This document shows, piece after piece, positions 52,785-62,435 of a DNA stretch of 64,000 nucleotides. The translations under genes were made by a program, and so were the position numbers. Within the stretch, counting starts at the first letter, position 1. Every line of letters begins with the position of its first letter. The DNA comes from Akkermansia muciniphila (GTDB lineage Bacteria > Verrucomicrobiota > Verrucomicrobiia > Verrucomicrobiales > Akkermansiaceae): assembly GCA_945874895.1 (NCBI GenBank), contig CAMCIC010000016.1, positions 1 to 64,000 of the forward strand. The letters run 5' to 3'. The notes under the pieces were generated by a model, which searched no databases, had not been told where the DNA came from, and saw nothing but the letters and a program-made list of their open reading frames with translations.

Positions 52785-53798
52785 ATGATGAAAAAATTCG
52801 TTTTGTCTCTGTGGTGTTTGGGGCTCTTTGCGCAGGCCGAGGAGACACGTGAAAAGGCGATCTCTGAGATCACTGCTGCGGCTACAGCCTTTCTTTCTTC
52901 TCTCTCGCCCGAGCTGAAGGGGAAGGCGGAATTCAGCTTCGCCGATCAGGAGCGCGAGAATTGGAAGTTCACACCGCAGTCGCGCAAGGGGGTCTCCCTT
53001 GAGATGCTCGATGCTTCCCAGCAGGCCTTGGCAAAAAAACTTCTCGCTACCGTTCTCAGCGAGCAGGGCATGCTCAAGGCAAACACGATTGAAGATCTGG
53101 AAAAACTTTTGGGTGAGATGGAAAACAATCCGGTGCGGCGCAATCACAAGGCGTATTTCACCTCCATCTTTGGCAAGCCCGATGTCAAGGCCACCTGGGG
53201 CTATCGTTACGAGGGACATCACCTTGCGGTCAATGTGACCATCATCGATGGCGCCCATCTCATCGCCACACCTACCTTCATGGGGGCTAGTCCTGCCAAG
53301 GTGGCGGAGGGCCGACTGAAAGGAACTCACATCCTTGCGAAAGAAGAAGAGTTGGCGCGCGCGCTGGCCGTATCTGTGCAGCAATCAGGCAAAGCGGTGG
53401 TTTATACCGACAAGCCCCCGGGCGAAATTCTCACAGGAGAAAAACGAGTGGCAGAGCAGTTGTCCCCCGTTGGTGTCACAGCAGAGGCTTTCACGGAGGA
53501 ACAGAAAAAATTGCTGCATGCTCTGATTGCTGAATTTGCCAACCGTCATCGCCCTGCCATCGCGGACAAGGAGATCAAAACTTTGCAGGGTCTGGCGCCA
53601 AAGGACATTCGTTTCGGGTGGGCGGGTTCCATGGAAGAGGGCAAGGCATATTATTTCCGTGTTCAAACTCCGGGCATTCTCATTGAGGCGGCGAATAGTC
53701 AGAACAATGCCAACCACATCCATACCGTGTGGCGCGATCACAAGGATGATTTCGGTCGAGATTCCCTCGGCGATCATTACAAACATGACGCGCATTGA
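52785..53798 (+). CDS. exported DUF3500-like protein
   Basis: A secreted protein of 337 residues with a short signal peptide (FVLSLWCLGLFAQAEE). The body fits the DUF3500 family, frequent in Planctomycetota and Verrucomicrobiota: FLSSLSPELKGKAEFSFADQERENWKFTPQSRKGVSLEMLDASQQALAKKLL and the C-terminal WAGSMEEGKAYYFRVQTPGILIEAANSQNNANHIHTVWRDHKDDFGRDSLGDHY. The His/Asp-rich end may bind metal. Function is not established. ATG at 52785 or the next codon. Followed by the DUF6807 gene after 66 bp. Confidence 0.87.
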   Translation: MMKKFVLSLWCLGLFAQAEETREKAISEITAAATAFLSSLSPELKGKAEFSFADQERENWKFTPQSRKGVSLEMLDASQQALAKKLLATVLSEQGMLKANTIEDLEKLLGEMENNPVRRNHKAYFTSIFGKPDVKATWGYRYEGHHLAVNVTIIDGAHLIATPTFMGASPAKVAEGRLKGTHILAKEEELARALAVSVQQSGKAVVYTDKPPGEILTGEKRVAEQLSPVGVTAEAFTEEQKKLLHALIAEFANRHRPAIADKEIKTLQGLAPKDIRFGWAGSMEEGKAYYFRVQTPGILIEAANSQNNANHIHTVWRDHKDDFGRDSLGDHYKHDAH

Positions 53799-53864
53799 GC
53801 TGGATCACTGGGCTCAATTTGTGTTACCCATTTCCTTTGAAGATTTTCACAACCCCGAAATGAC

Positions 53865-54794
53865 ATGCGTAGTATTTTATTCCTAATGTTGGGCGCCGTA
53901 TCGGCATCGGCTCAGTTTTCCATTCAATCTGCCGACGGCACGGTGACCCTACGGAAAAACAACGAGCTGGTGACGCAGTATCGTACGGATTCCAAGGTGC
54001 CCTACCTCTATCCGATTTCCGCTCCCGGCGGATCCAATCTGAGTCGTCATTGGCCGATGGAAAAGGACGCACCGGGAGAGGAGACCGACCATCCTCATCA
54101 CCGCTCATTGTGGCTTTCGCATGGTTCCGTCAATGGATTCGACTTTTGGGCATGGACGGGTGAGAAGGATGCACGCATTGTGCACCAATCCACAGGCACG
54201 GTGAACGCGCAGGGCAATAAGGCTACTTTTTCCGTGTCACTCGCATGGCAGGGTGACAAAAAAACACTATTGGAGGAAGCGCGGCAATACACCGTGGAAG
54301 ACCTCGATGACGCCACGCGTGTGATCGATGTGACATCCACCCTGAAAGCTGTATCGGGCGATGTTTTGTTCGGCGATACCAAGGAGGGCTTTTTTGCTTT
54401 CCGCGTCGACCGCAGCCTACGCCTGAAGGGGCCCACAGCCAAGGGCGGCATCCTCGACAACCACGGTCGCAAAGACGCGGAGTGCTGGGGCAAAAAGTCG
54501 GCCTACGTGACATTTCATGGCCCTGACGATCAGGGGAAACCCGCCGTCATCACGATGATGGATCATCCGAGTAACCTGCGCCACGAGACTTGGTGGCATG
54601 CTCGCGATTACGGTCTGCTGGCCGCAAATCCCTTTGGCATCCATGATTTTGAAGGCAAAAAAGACAAGACACTGGGCAATCACACGCTCAAGGATCAAAA
54701 GTCTCTCACCTTCCGCTATCGTCTGGTGCTTCATCGTGGCGAGGTCGATGAGTCTCAAATCGCAAACTGGTGGAAATCCTTTTCTCAATCCTAA
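53865..54794 (+). CDS. exported DUF6807 (PmoA-family) protein
   Basis: A secreted protein of 309 residues. The signal peptide (ILFLMLGAVSASAQ) ends near 17. The family hallmarks are PYLYPISAPGG, GEETDHPHHRSLWLSHGSVNGFDFW, GDTKEGFFAFRVD, DHPSNLRHETWWHARDYGLLAANPFGIHDF. The domain is annotated as DUF6807 or, misleadingly, 'PmoA'; it is not methane monooxygenase. These proteins usually sit beside sugar oxidoreductases, as here, and are thought to act in carbohydrate degradation. ATG at 53865. Followed after 25 bp by an oxidoreductase gene. Confidence 0.88.
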   Translation: MRSILFLMLGAVSASAQFSIQSADGTVTLRKNNELVTQYRTDSKVPYLYPISAPGGSNLSRHWPMEKDAPGEETDHPHHRSLWLSHGSVNGFDFWAWTGEKDARIVHQSTGTVNAQGNKATFSVSLAWQGDKKTLLEEARQYTVEDLDDATRVIDVTSTLKAVSGDVLFGDTKEGFFAFRVDRSLRLKGPTAKGGILDNHGRKDAECWGKKSAYVTFHGPDDQGKPAVITMMDHPSNLRHETWWHARDYGLLAANPFGIHDFEGKKDKTLGNHTLKDQKSLTFRYRLVLHRGEVDESQIANWWKSFSQS

Positions 54795-54819
54795 TCAAAA
54801 AAAACACTCATTTCCTTTT

Positions 54820-56250
54820 ATGAAAAGACGTCAACTTCTTCAAACCTCGGTCTTTGCTGGCACTTGGTCACTGCTTTCACCGCTCGCCCGCGCTGTCGGA
54901 GCCAACGATGACATCCGCGTCGCTGTGATCGGATTCAACGGCCGAGGCAACGGCCACATTGAGGACCTTCTCAAAACCAAAGGCTGTCGTCTGGTGGCGC
55001 TTTGCGATTGTGATGAATCTGTGCTTGCAAAGGGCAAGGAGCACTTGGCGAAAAAAGGTGTCACAGTTCAGACCTTCACCGATTACCGCAAACTTTGCGA
55101 GTCGAAGGAGATCGATGCGGTCAGCATTGCCACTCCCAACCACACTCACGTATTGATTGCTCTCACAGCGGCAGCTCATGGCAAACACGTCTACGTGGAA
55201 AAACCTGTATCTCACAATGTATGGGAAGGTCGTCAGCTCGCCCTAGGAGCAGAAAAATACAAGGTCATCATTCAGCACGGCTTCCAACGCCGCTCCGAGA
55301 CTTCTTGGGCTGATGCCTTTGCATGGTTGAAGGAAGGTCCCATCGGTGAACTGAAGTTGGCCCGCGGTTTTTGTTACAAACCACGTCCTTCCATTGGCAA
55401 GTCGGACTCGCCTTTGTCGATTCCTTCATCCGTTCATTCCGACCTCTGGTTCGGTCCTCGCGAAGTCGTGCCGTTGATGCGTAAAAAACTCCACTACGAT
55501 TGGCACTGGCAAAGTCCTTATGGCAATGGTGACCTCGGCAATCAGGGACCCCACCAACTTGATGTCTGCCGCTGGGCGCTCGGTGATCCGCATTTGCCGG
55601 AGTCGATTGTTTCGTTGGGGGGACGTGTGGGGTATCAAGACGATGGCGATACGGCAAATACCCAATTGCTCTGGCTGGAACACAAGGGCAAAGCTCCGAT
55701 TCTTTTTGAGGTGCGTGGCTTGCCAAAGTCAGGCATGAACTACGCGGATGGGATGGACAAATACAAAGGTCAGGACATCGGCAATGTGATCGAATACGAT
55801 GGCGGATACTTGGCTGGTGGTCACAATAGCGACTGCAAGGTCTATGATAAAGAAGGCAAGGTGATCAAGGCCTTCAAGGGCAGTGTCACTCACCATAAGA
55901 ACTGGATTGATTCCATCAAGACGTCGAAGATCGATGCCATTCGCGGGGCAGAATGCGGACATTACTCCGCTGCCTTGGCTCACTTGGGCGGTGTATCGCT
56001 GGCATTGGGTCACAAGGTGGCATTCAAGAACTGGTTGGCCTCGAATAAAAACCCTATGCTGGGAGAAGCCGCAGAGCGGATGGCGGCGCACCTTGATGCC
56101 AATCAGGTGGATCTGGACAAGACCCCGCTTTCGATGGGAGCGCCGCTGTCATTTGATCCCAAGACGGAACAGTTCGTGGGCGATCTCGCCGAGCGCGCGA
56201 ACCCTTTGCTGAAGGGAACGTATCGCAAGGAGTTCTCTCTTCCGATCTAA
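54820..56250 (+). CDS. Gfo/Idh/MocA oxidoreductase, Tat-exported
   Basis: An NAD(P)-dependent oxidoreductase of 476 residues acting on a sugar or inositol-like substrate. A Tat-like signal (MKRRQLLQTSVFAGTWSLLSPLARAVGA) implies periplasmic location. The Rossmann domain shows RVAVIGFNGRGNGH and VSIATPNHTHVLIALTAAAHGKHVYVEKPVSH with the conserved Lys of EKP. The C-terminal substrate domain has DWHWQSPYGNGDLGNQGPHQLDVCRWALGDPH, including the candidate catalytic His (HQLD). ATG at 54820. It is the last gene of a run with DUF3500 and DUF6807, and a strong terminator follows. Confidence 0.92.
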   Translation: MKRRQLLQTSVFAGTWSLLSPLARAVGANDDIRVAVIGFNGRGNGHIEDLLKTKGCRLVALCDCDESVLAKGKEHLAKKGVTVQTFTDYRKLCESKEIDAVSIATPNHTHVLIALTAAAHGKHVYVEKPVSHNVWEGRQLALGAEKYKVIIQHGFQRRSETSWADAFAWLKEGPIGELKLARGFCYKPRPSIGKSDSPLSIPSSVHSDLWFGPREVVPLMRKKLHYDWHWQSPYGNGDLGNQGPHQLDVCRWALGDPHLPESIVSLGGRVGYQDDGDTANTQLLWLEHKGKAPILFEVRGLPKSGMNYADGMDKYKGQDIGNVIEYDGGYLAGGHNSDCKVYDKEGKVIKAFKGSVTHHKNWIDSIKTSKIDAIRGAECGHYSAALAHLGGVSLALGHKVAFKNWLASNKNPMLGEAAERMAAHLDANQVDLDKTPLSMGAPLSFDPKTEQFVGDLAERANPLLKGTYRKEFSLPI

Positions 56251-56277
56251 AAATTCCCGCCCGTAATGGCAAAAGTG

Positions 56278-56315
56278 CGGTGTTTTCTCTCACGGGAAAA
56301 CACCGGATTTTTTTT
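56278..56315 (+). terminator. rho-independent terminator after oxidoreductase
   Basis: A perfect 10-bp stem (CGGTGTTTTC / GAAAACACCG, 56278-56287 and 56296-56305) with an 8-base loop is followed by GATTTTTTTT. It lies 27 bp after the oxidoreductase stop. Confidence 0.9.
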
Positions 56316-56402
56316 GCGTCCTTCGTTTTGTCTGAGCGCTGGCATCTGTCTTGGTCAAAGGTCAGTCGTTCGATGCGGGCATGACGGAAAATTTTAGAGA
56401 AT

Positions 56403-56430
56403 TTGACGGATGAGCGTCGTTTGCTATGTT
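56403..56430 (+). promoter_or_regulatory. candidate promoter for the HtrA gene, possibly leaderless
   Basis: TTGACG (56403-56408) and TATGTT (56425-56430) are separated by 16 bp. A start six to seven bases past the -10 falls at 56436-56437, on the ATG at 56437. If true the mRNA has almost no leader. An in-frame upstream start at 56410 lies inside this promoter and was not used. Confidence 0.45.
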
Positions 56431-56436
56431 GGATCT

Positions 56437-57396
56437 ATGAAACTGCGTTTGTTTGGATGTTTCTGTTTGTTGCATCTCGCCCATGCCGAACCTGTGCAGG
56501 ATCTTCAGGATTTGCTAAAGGTGGAGGCGAAGGTGCGGGCCGTGGCGCAAAAGCGCGTTCCCTTTACCGTTGCTCTGATAGCGGCGGACGCGAGTAGCTC
56601 CGGTTCCGGAGTGATCACGTCCAAGGATGGTCTGATTCTTACTGCTGCCCACGTGGTGCAAGGGAACGAAACCATGGATGTGGTTTTTCCCGATGGAAAA
56701 ACTGTCAAAGGCAAGGTGCTGGGTGCCAACTACGGCAAAGACTTGGCCATGGTGCGCATCGAGAATGAGGGCAAGTGGTCGGACGTGCCGCGAGGAGTCT
56801 CCAAGAACCTTGAAGTAGGAGATTGGGTGGTTGCCACCGGTCATGCTGCTGGCTTCGATCCTGCTCGCACGCCACCAGTTCGTTTCGGCCGCGTCGTATC
56901 CAAGGGGCCAGGCAATTTTTTTACGACGGACTGCACCCTGATCGGCGGTGATTCTGGCGGACCGATTTTCGATTTGGAAGGCAACATCATTGGCATCAAT
57001 TCTAACATTGGTCAGGCGCTCAAGGTCAATAATCATGCGGGAGTGGATGGATTTAAGGACGATTGGGATAAGATGTTGCAAGGTGAACAATGGGGCAAAC
57101 TGGTGCTGGATCCGTTAGAAAACGAGGACATGCCAGTGCTGGGTTTGGCCATCGATTGGTCACGCGCAGGTTTGGTGGTGGGTGGCGTCAGTCGCGGTTC
57201 CAAAGCCACCGAGGCTGGCATCCAACCGGGCGACCTCATTGTTTCCTTGGAAGGCCAGCGCATCCGCAATCTGGATGATCTCCGCAACGAATTGTTGCGC
57301 AAGCAGGTGGGCGATCTTGTCAAACTTGAGATCGAGCGCGATGGACGCCCGTTGACAAAGGAAGTGGAACTGGTGCGACGCGGAGATGCACAATAA
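56437..57396 (+). CDS. HtrA/DegP-like serine protease
   Basis: A secreted protease of 319 residues. The signal peptide (about 1-17, ending HLAHA) is followed by a chymotrypsin-fold domain with the complete triad: His72 (LTAAHVV), Asp102 (GKDLAMVRI) and Ser173 (GGDSGGPIF). One PDZ domain (about 225-312; VVGGVSRGSKATEAGIQPGDLIVSLEGQRIRNLDDLR) completes it. The likely role is periplasmic protein quality control. The region between the protease and PDZ domains (VNNHAGVDGFKDDWDKMLQGEQW) carries an insert. The related but altered gene follows after 12 bp. Confidence 0.93.
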   Translation: MKLRLFGCFCLLHLAHAEPVQDLQDLLKVEAKVRAVAQKRVPFTVALIAADASSSGSGVITSKDGLILTAAHVVQGNETMDVVFPDGKTVKGKVLGANYGKDLAMVRIENEGKWSDVPRGVSKNLEVGDWVVATGHAAGFDPARTPPVRFGRVVSKGPGNFFTTDCTLIGGDSGGPIFDLEGNIIGINSNIGQALKVNNHAGVDGFKDDWDKMLQGEQWGKLVLDPLENEDMPVLGLAIDWSRAGLVVGGVSRGSKATEAGIQPGDLIVSLEGQRIRNLDDLRNELLRKQVGDLVKLEIERDGRPLTKEVELVRRGDAQ

Positions 57397-57408
57397 GGGA
57401 AAGGGAGC

Positions 57409-58599
57409 ATGATGATGAAACATGGGATATGGCTAAGTTTGTTGTCTGTTCTGCCACTCATGGCGGAGGAGTTGCCGTTACAAAAAGAGCAAGATCGCGC
57501 CGAGTTGCGTCGGCAGTCAGGCGAAGTCTTTGATGTGGTTTCTCCGATCGCCCAAAAGGTGGGGAAATCCGTCGTTTGGATCTGGGCCGGTGGCAAGCGC
57601 CAGTTGTGCTTGGGTACCGTGGTGGGCGACGGCTCGCAGGTGATCGCCAAATGGAGTGAAATCGCCAAGGCTCAAGGGAAGCCCTTGCAATGCGTCGGAG
57701 CAGGGAATGCAACCATCGATGCCACTCTCGATGGCGTGTTCGAAGACGAGGACATCGCCTTACTCAAATTGAAAAATTCACCCCTCCGCCCAGTCACGTT
57801 TCAAGCCAGTGCCAAACCCGACTTGGGAACTTTTTTGATCGCTCCCGGTCCCGGTGATGTTACTTTGGGCATGGGTGTGGTCAGTGTGATGGAGCGCACG
57901 CTCCGCGAGAGCGATCAGGCTTTTGTGGGCGTCGGCGTGGAAAATCACACGGAAGGCACAGGGGTTGTCATCCGTCAATTGGCGGAGGGCTCGCCGGCAA
58001 AAAATGCGGGACTGAGGGAAGGGGATGTCATTCTCAATCTCGGTGGCAAGATCGTCGGCAGCATGATGGAGTTTCGTTCGCAGCTGACTTCTCTGAAACC
58101 CGGTGATACGGTGAAGCTCTCCTATTCACGCGAAGGGGAAACGAAAAATGTGGAGATTGTGCTCGGCTCCAAACCGATGATGCCACAGTTTCCCCAACGT
58201 CGTCTGGAAGTCATGGAGCGCATGGGGGGAGAGATCAGCCAGGTGCGCGATGGTTTTCCCTCGGTGATCCAGACCGATATGGTGCTGAATCCGGAGGAAT
58301 GCGGTGGTCCCGTGCTCGATTTGCAAGGTCAGGTTGTGGGCATCGTCGCCGCTCGTGCCGGTCGCATTCGCAGCTACGTGATTCCCTCTGAAGCGATCCT
58401 TGCCATGCTGCAACGCAAACCCATCGAAGCCAAGCTTGCGAAGGTGAAGACTCCCGATCCAGGTCCTCAGCTCTCGCGCAATCGAGAGGTAAGACCCCGG
58501 CTCAATCGCCCAGATATGGAGCGCATGCGCGCACGGATGAAGGAAATGCAGCAGTTCATGCGACAGCTCGATGCCGAGCTGGGTGACCTTGATCGATGA
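57409..58599 (+). CDS. catalytically altered HtrA relative with internal PDZ domain
   Basis: A secreted protein of 396 residues. Signal peptide to about 19. A protease-like first half follows (SVVWIWAGGKRQLCLGTVVGDGSQVIAKW; D115 in EDIALLKL). At the His position (in LTNNHVV) is Ser83 (AKWSEI); the Asp is kept. A PDZ domain (about 173-255; EGTGVVIRQLAEGSPAKNAGLREGDVILNLGG) comes next, and after it the last part of the protease fold (FPSVIQTDMVLNPEECGGPVLDLQGQVVGIVAAR), where the nucleophile Ser is Cys298 in E-E-C-G-G-P. So the PDZ sits inside the protease fold and the triad is Ser/Asp/Cys. The C-terminal tail is charged and Met/Arg-rich (about 350-396). Probably a chaperone or regulatory pseudoenzyme, although Cys could still act as nucleophile. 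Confidence 0.85.
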   Translation: MMMKHGIWLSLLSVLPLMAEELPLQKEQDRAELRRQSGEVFDVVSPIAQKVGKSVVWIWAGGKRQLCLGTVVGDGSQVIAKWSEIAKAQGKPLQCVGAGNATIDATLDGVFEDEDIALLKLKNSPLRPVTFQASAKPDLGTFLIAPGPGDVTLGMGVVSVMERTLRESDQAFVGVGVENHTEGTGVVIRQLAEGSPAKNAGLREGDVILNLGGKIVGSMMEFRSQLTSLKPGDTVKLSYSREGETKNVEIVLGSKPMMPQFPQRRLEVMERMGGEISQVRDGFPSVIQTDMVLNPEECGGPVLDLQGQVVGIVAARAGRIRSYVIPSEAILAMLQRKPIEAKLAKVKTPDPGPQLSRNREVRPRLNRPDMERMRARMKEMQQFMRQLDAELGDLDR

Positions 58600-58648
58600 T
58601 CCGCTTCGGGCTTGCGTTCACACTGTCCTTCTGCCAATTTGTCGCCCG

Positions 58649-59674
58649 ATGGCAACTGATCAAAAACATTCTGAGTTGCTGGTAGGCGCTTTTTGCCTCG
58701 TAGGCCTCATGCTCTTGGGCAGCTTGATTCTTCAGTTCGGTAGTTTTGGCGAACGTTTTAACAAATCGTATCGACTGACATTGTTGGTGGATGACGCAGC
58801 TGGCATCATCAAGGGTTCAGAGGTCCGCATGGGCGGTGCCAAAATCGGCCGCGTGGCCCGTCTTCCGGTTTTGACAGAAGATGTCAATGTTCAAATCGAT
58901 TTGTTGATCGAGAGTCGTTTCCGCATTCCGGAAGGATCAACGCTCGGCGTGGCATCAGCCTCGTTGCTGGGTGATAAGATGATCATCGTAACACCTTCTA
59001 CCCAACAAACGGGTCGATTCATTCCTGCCGATACCGTGATCGCCGGATCCGGGCCATCGGGACTTGATGCGATCCAGAGCAATGCCGAAATTCTCAGCCG
59101 CGATGCGCGCAAACTCATGGTGGGTGCGACTACCACGCTGCAAACCGTGGATGCTGCGATTGCGGAGATCCGCACTTCTTCGGAGGAGTTGACCAAGACC
59201 CTCAAAAAAGTCAACGAATCCATTCTCAAGCCGGACAATCTTGCGCTCGTGGATGGAGCGATTCAAAACGTGAACCAGAGCACGGTGGAATGGAAAAAAG
59301 TCAGCGCGGATCTGGCGCCTGCGATGCAAGACGCTCGCAAAGCGATCCAGGCGATGGAAAAGGCGGCGGTGGGCGCGGAGCGCACATTGGGTAAAATCGA
59401 CCAGCGGGTGGATGATTTGGGACCGACTCTGGCCGAGCTTCCCTTGGCCACCAAAGCCATCGCGCAAGCGGCGAACAAGGCAAACGAAACGATGGACCAT
59501 GTGGTTAAAGGACAGGGTTTGTTAGGCACTCTGACTCATGACGATCAGGTATCCGCCGATGCCAAATCTTTCATTCGCAATCTGAAGGAACGTGGGATTC
59601 TCCGCTATCAGGACGGAGAATCCTTGCATCCTGCGGATGATCCGCGCAATCGCTTCCGAGGGAAACGTCGATAA
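58649..59674 (+). CDS. MlaD/MCE-domain protein
   Basis: A 341-residue protein anchored by one N-terminal membrane segment (about 10-30) with an MCE domain (about 35-115; YRLTLLVDDAAGIIKGSEVRMGGAKIGRVARL). The rest is long amphipathic helix (about 150-300), as in MlaD relatives such as PqiB/YebT and Mce proteins that form a tunnel for lipids across the periplasm. No MlaE or MlaF gene is adjacent. The ATG at 58649 is used; an upstream start at 58571 overlaps the preceding gene. The next gene is 15 bp downstream. Confidence 0.88.
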   Translation: MATDQKHSELLVGAFCLVGLMLLGSLILQFGSFGERFNKSYRLTLLVDDAAGIIKGSEVRMGGAKIGRVARLPVLTEDVNVQIDLLIESRFRIPEGSTLGVASASLLGDKMIIVTPSTQQTGRFIPADTVIAGSGPSGLDAIQSNAEILSRDARKLMVGATTTLQTVDAAIAEIRTSSEELTKTLKKVNESILKPDNLALVDGAIQNVNQSTVEWKKVSADLAPAMQDARKAIQAMEKAAVGAERTLGKIDQRVDDLGPTLAELPLATKAIAQAANKANETMDHVVKGQGLLGTLTHDDQVSADAKSFIRNLKERGILRYQDGESLHPADDPRNRFRGKRR

Positions 59675-59689
59675 CTCTGCTGATTCTCC

Positions 59690-60886
59690 ATGCAAAGCCG
59701 CAAGCCCGATTCCAGCGGAAAAAATTCCCATCCTCCTGCGGTTCCTCGGGTGGCATTGCTGATCGAGACCTCGAATGGCTATGCGCGTTCCATTCTCCAC
59801 GGGGTGGAGGATTTCATTCGCAGTCATCATCCTTGGCACATTTTCCTTGCTGAGCGACGCAGGGGGGACGCTCCGCCCAAATGGTTGGACGATTGGGATG
59901 GTGATGGCATCATTGCCCGTATCGAAAACAAAAGCATGGCTCAAGTTTTGGCTCGCCTCCGCGTGCCGGTGATCGATCTCAGTTCCCATCGTTACCTGCC
60001 CGGCTTGCCCGGTGTCATCACGGATGGCAGAGCGATCGCTGAAATGGCTGCCACTCATTTTCTCAACCGCGGGTTCGAGCATTTCGCTTACTGCGGCGTG
60101 CCCCGTTTCCCTTGGTCACGCCAGCGTGGCGACTACTTCGTGAAGATCCTCGAGGAGAAACATCTGAACTGTCATCGGTATCAGAGCTCCAAGAAAGGTG
60201 AGGCCGATAGCGAGGTGGAAACCGATGATATTGCTCGCTGGTTGAAAAGCTTGCCCAAACCGGTAGCGGTTTTCGCCTGCTACGATGCGCGCGGTCGCCA
60301 GATTCTGGATGCCTGCCATCGCGCCGAGTTGTCGGTTCCAGAACAGGTGGCGGTGTTGGGCGTGGACGATGATGAGTTGCTCTGCGAGCTGAGCCCTCAG
60401 CCCTTATCGAGCATCGATCCGAACCCGCGCCGATGCGGTTGGCTGGCCGCGGAAATGCTGGAAATGATGATGGCGGGACAAAGCCCCACGCCATTGATCC
60501 GTGTCGTTAGCCCCGTCGGGATCAGCACGCGTCAGAGCACCGATGTTTTTGCCATGGAAGACGCCAACCTCGTCAAAGCCCTGCGTTTGATTCGTGAACA
60601 CGCCTGCCGCGGCATCACGGTCGATGAAGTTTCCCGCATGGCGGGATTGGCCCGCCGCACGATGGAGTCTCGTTTCAAAAAGATGTTAGGCCGCAGTCCT
60701 CACGAGGAAATTATGCGCATTCAGGTCCAGCGTGCCCAACGGTTGTTGCTGCACAGCAATTTGCCCGTATCCGTGATTGCGGAACGTGCGGGATTCGAGA
60801 CACCGGAATACTTCAGCGTTGCTTTCAAACGAGTCACCGGAATGCCTCCTGTGACCTATCGAAAAAAACGCGGGGAAATGAAGTGA
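59690..60886 (+). CDS. XylR-type AraC-family regulator
   Basis: A transcription regulator of 398 residues. The N-terminal part (about 20-280) is a LacI-like sugar-binding domain (VALLIETSNGYARSILHGVEDFI, VAVLGVDDDELLCELSPQPLSSIDPNPRRCGWLAAEML). The C-terminal part is an AraC helix-turn-helix pair (LIREHACRGITVDEVSRMAGLARRTMESRFKKMLGRSPHEEIMRIQVQRAQRLL, and FETPEYFSVAFKRVTGMPPVTYR). This fusion is that of E. coli XylR, the xylose-responsive activator. Convergent with xylA, so it most likely controls xylose genes. ATG at 59690. Confidence 0.92.
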   Translation: MQSRKPDSSGKNSHPPAVPRVALLIETSNGYARSILHGVEDFIRSHHPWHIFLAERRRGDAPPKWLDDWDGDGIIARIENKSMAQVLARLRVPVIDLSSHRYLPGLPGVITDGRAIAEMAATHFLNRGFEHFAYCGVPRFPWSRQRGDYFVKILEEKHLNCHRYQSSKKGEADSEVETDDIARWLKSLPKPVAVFACYDARGRQILDACHRAELSVPEQVAVLGVDDDELLCELSPQPLSSIDPNPRRCGWLAAEMLEMMMAGQSPTPLIRVVSPVGISTRQSTDVFAMEDANLVKALRLIREHACRGITVDEVSRMAGLARRTMESRFKKMLGRSPHEEIMRIQVQRAQRLLLHSNLPVSVIAERAGFETPEYFSVAFKRVTGMPPVTYRKKRGEMK

Positions 60887-60898
60887 GCCCAGTGGTCC

Positions 60899-60919
60899 GC
60901 CAGGTTCAGCGAACCTGGC
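60899..60919. other. hairpin between convergent xylR-type and xylA genes
   Basis: GCCAGGTTC-AGC-GAACCTGGC is a perfect 9-bp inverted repeat with a 3-base loop in the 49-bp gap between the two convergent stops. No T-run follows on either strand. It may act as a weak bidirectional terminator. Confidence 0.5.
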
Positions 60920-60935
60920 AGACTGTTCGACTCGA

Positions 60936-62243
<1,308 letters not shown>

Positions 62244-62435
62244 GCGCGATGGTTAGCAAGAGACCGATTCCCGTGCAAGCGGATATATTGTCAGCGGGTC
62301 AAGGTCGATGCTCCCCCTGTTTTCACTCGCGGGATCGCCCCCTGTTGCCTGATCCGTCTTCCACATTGATCTTGCGCAACTGTGGCAGCGGCATACTTTT
62401 GGTCAGTGTCCCTTGTGTCATTCGTGTAAGAAAGC

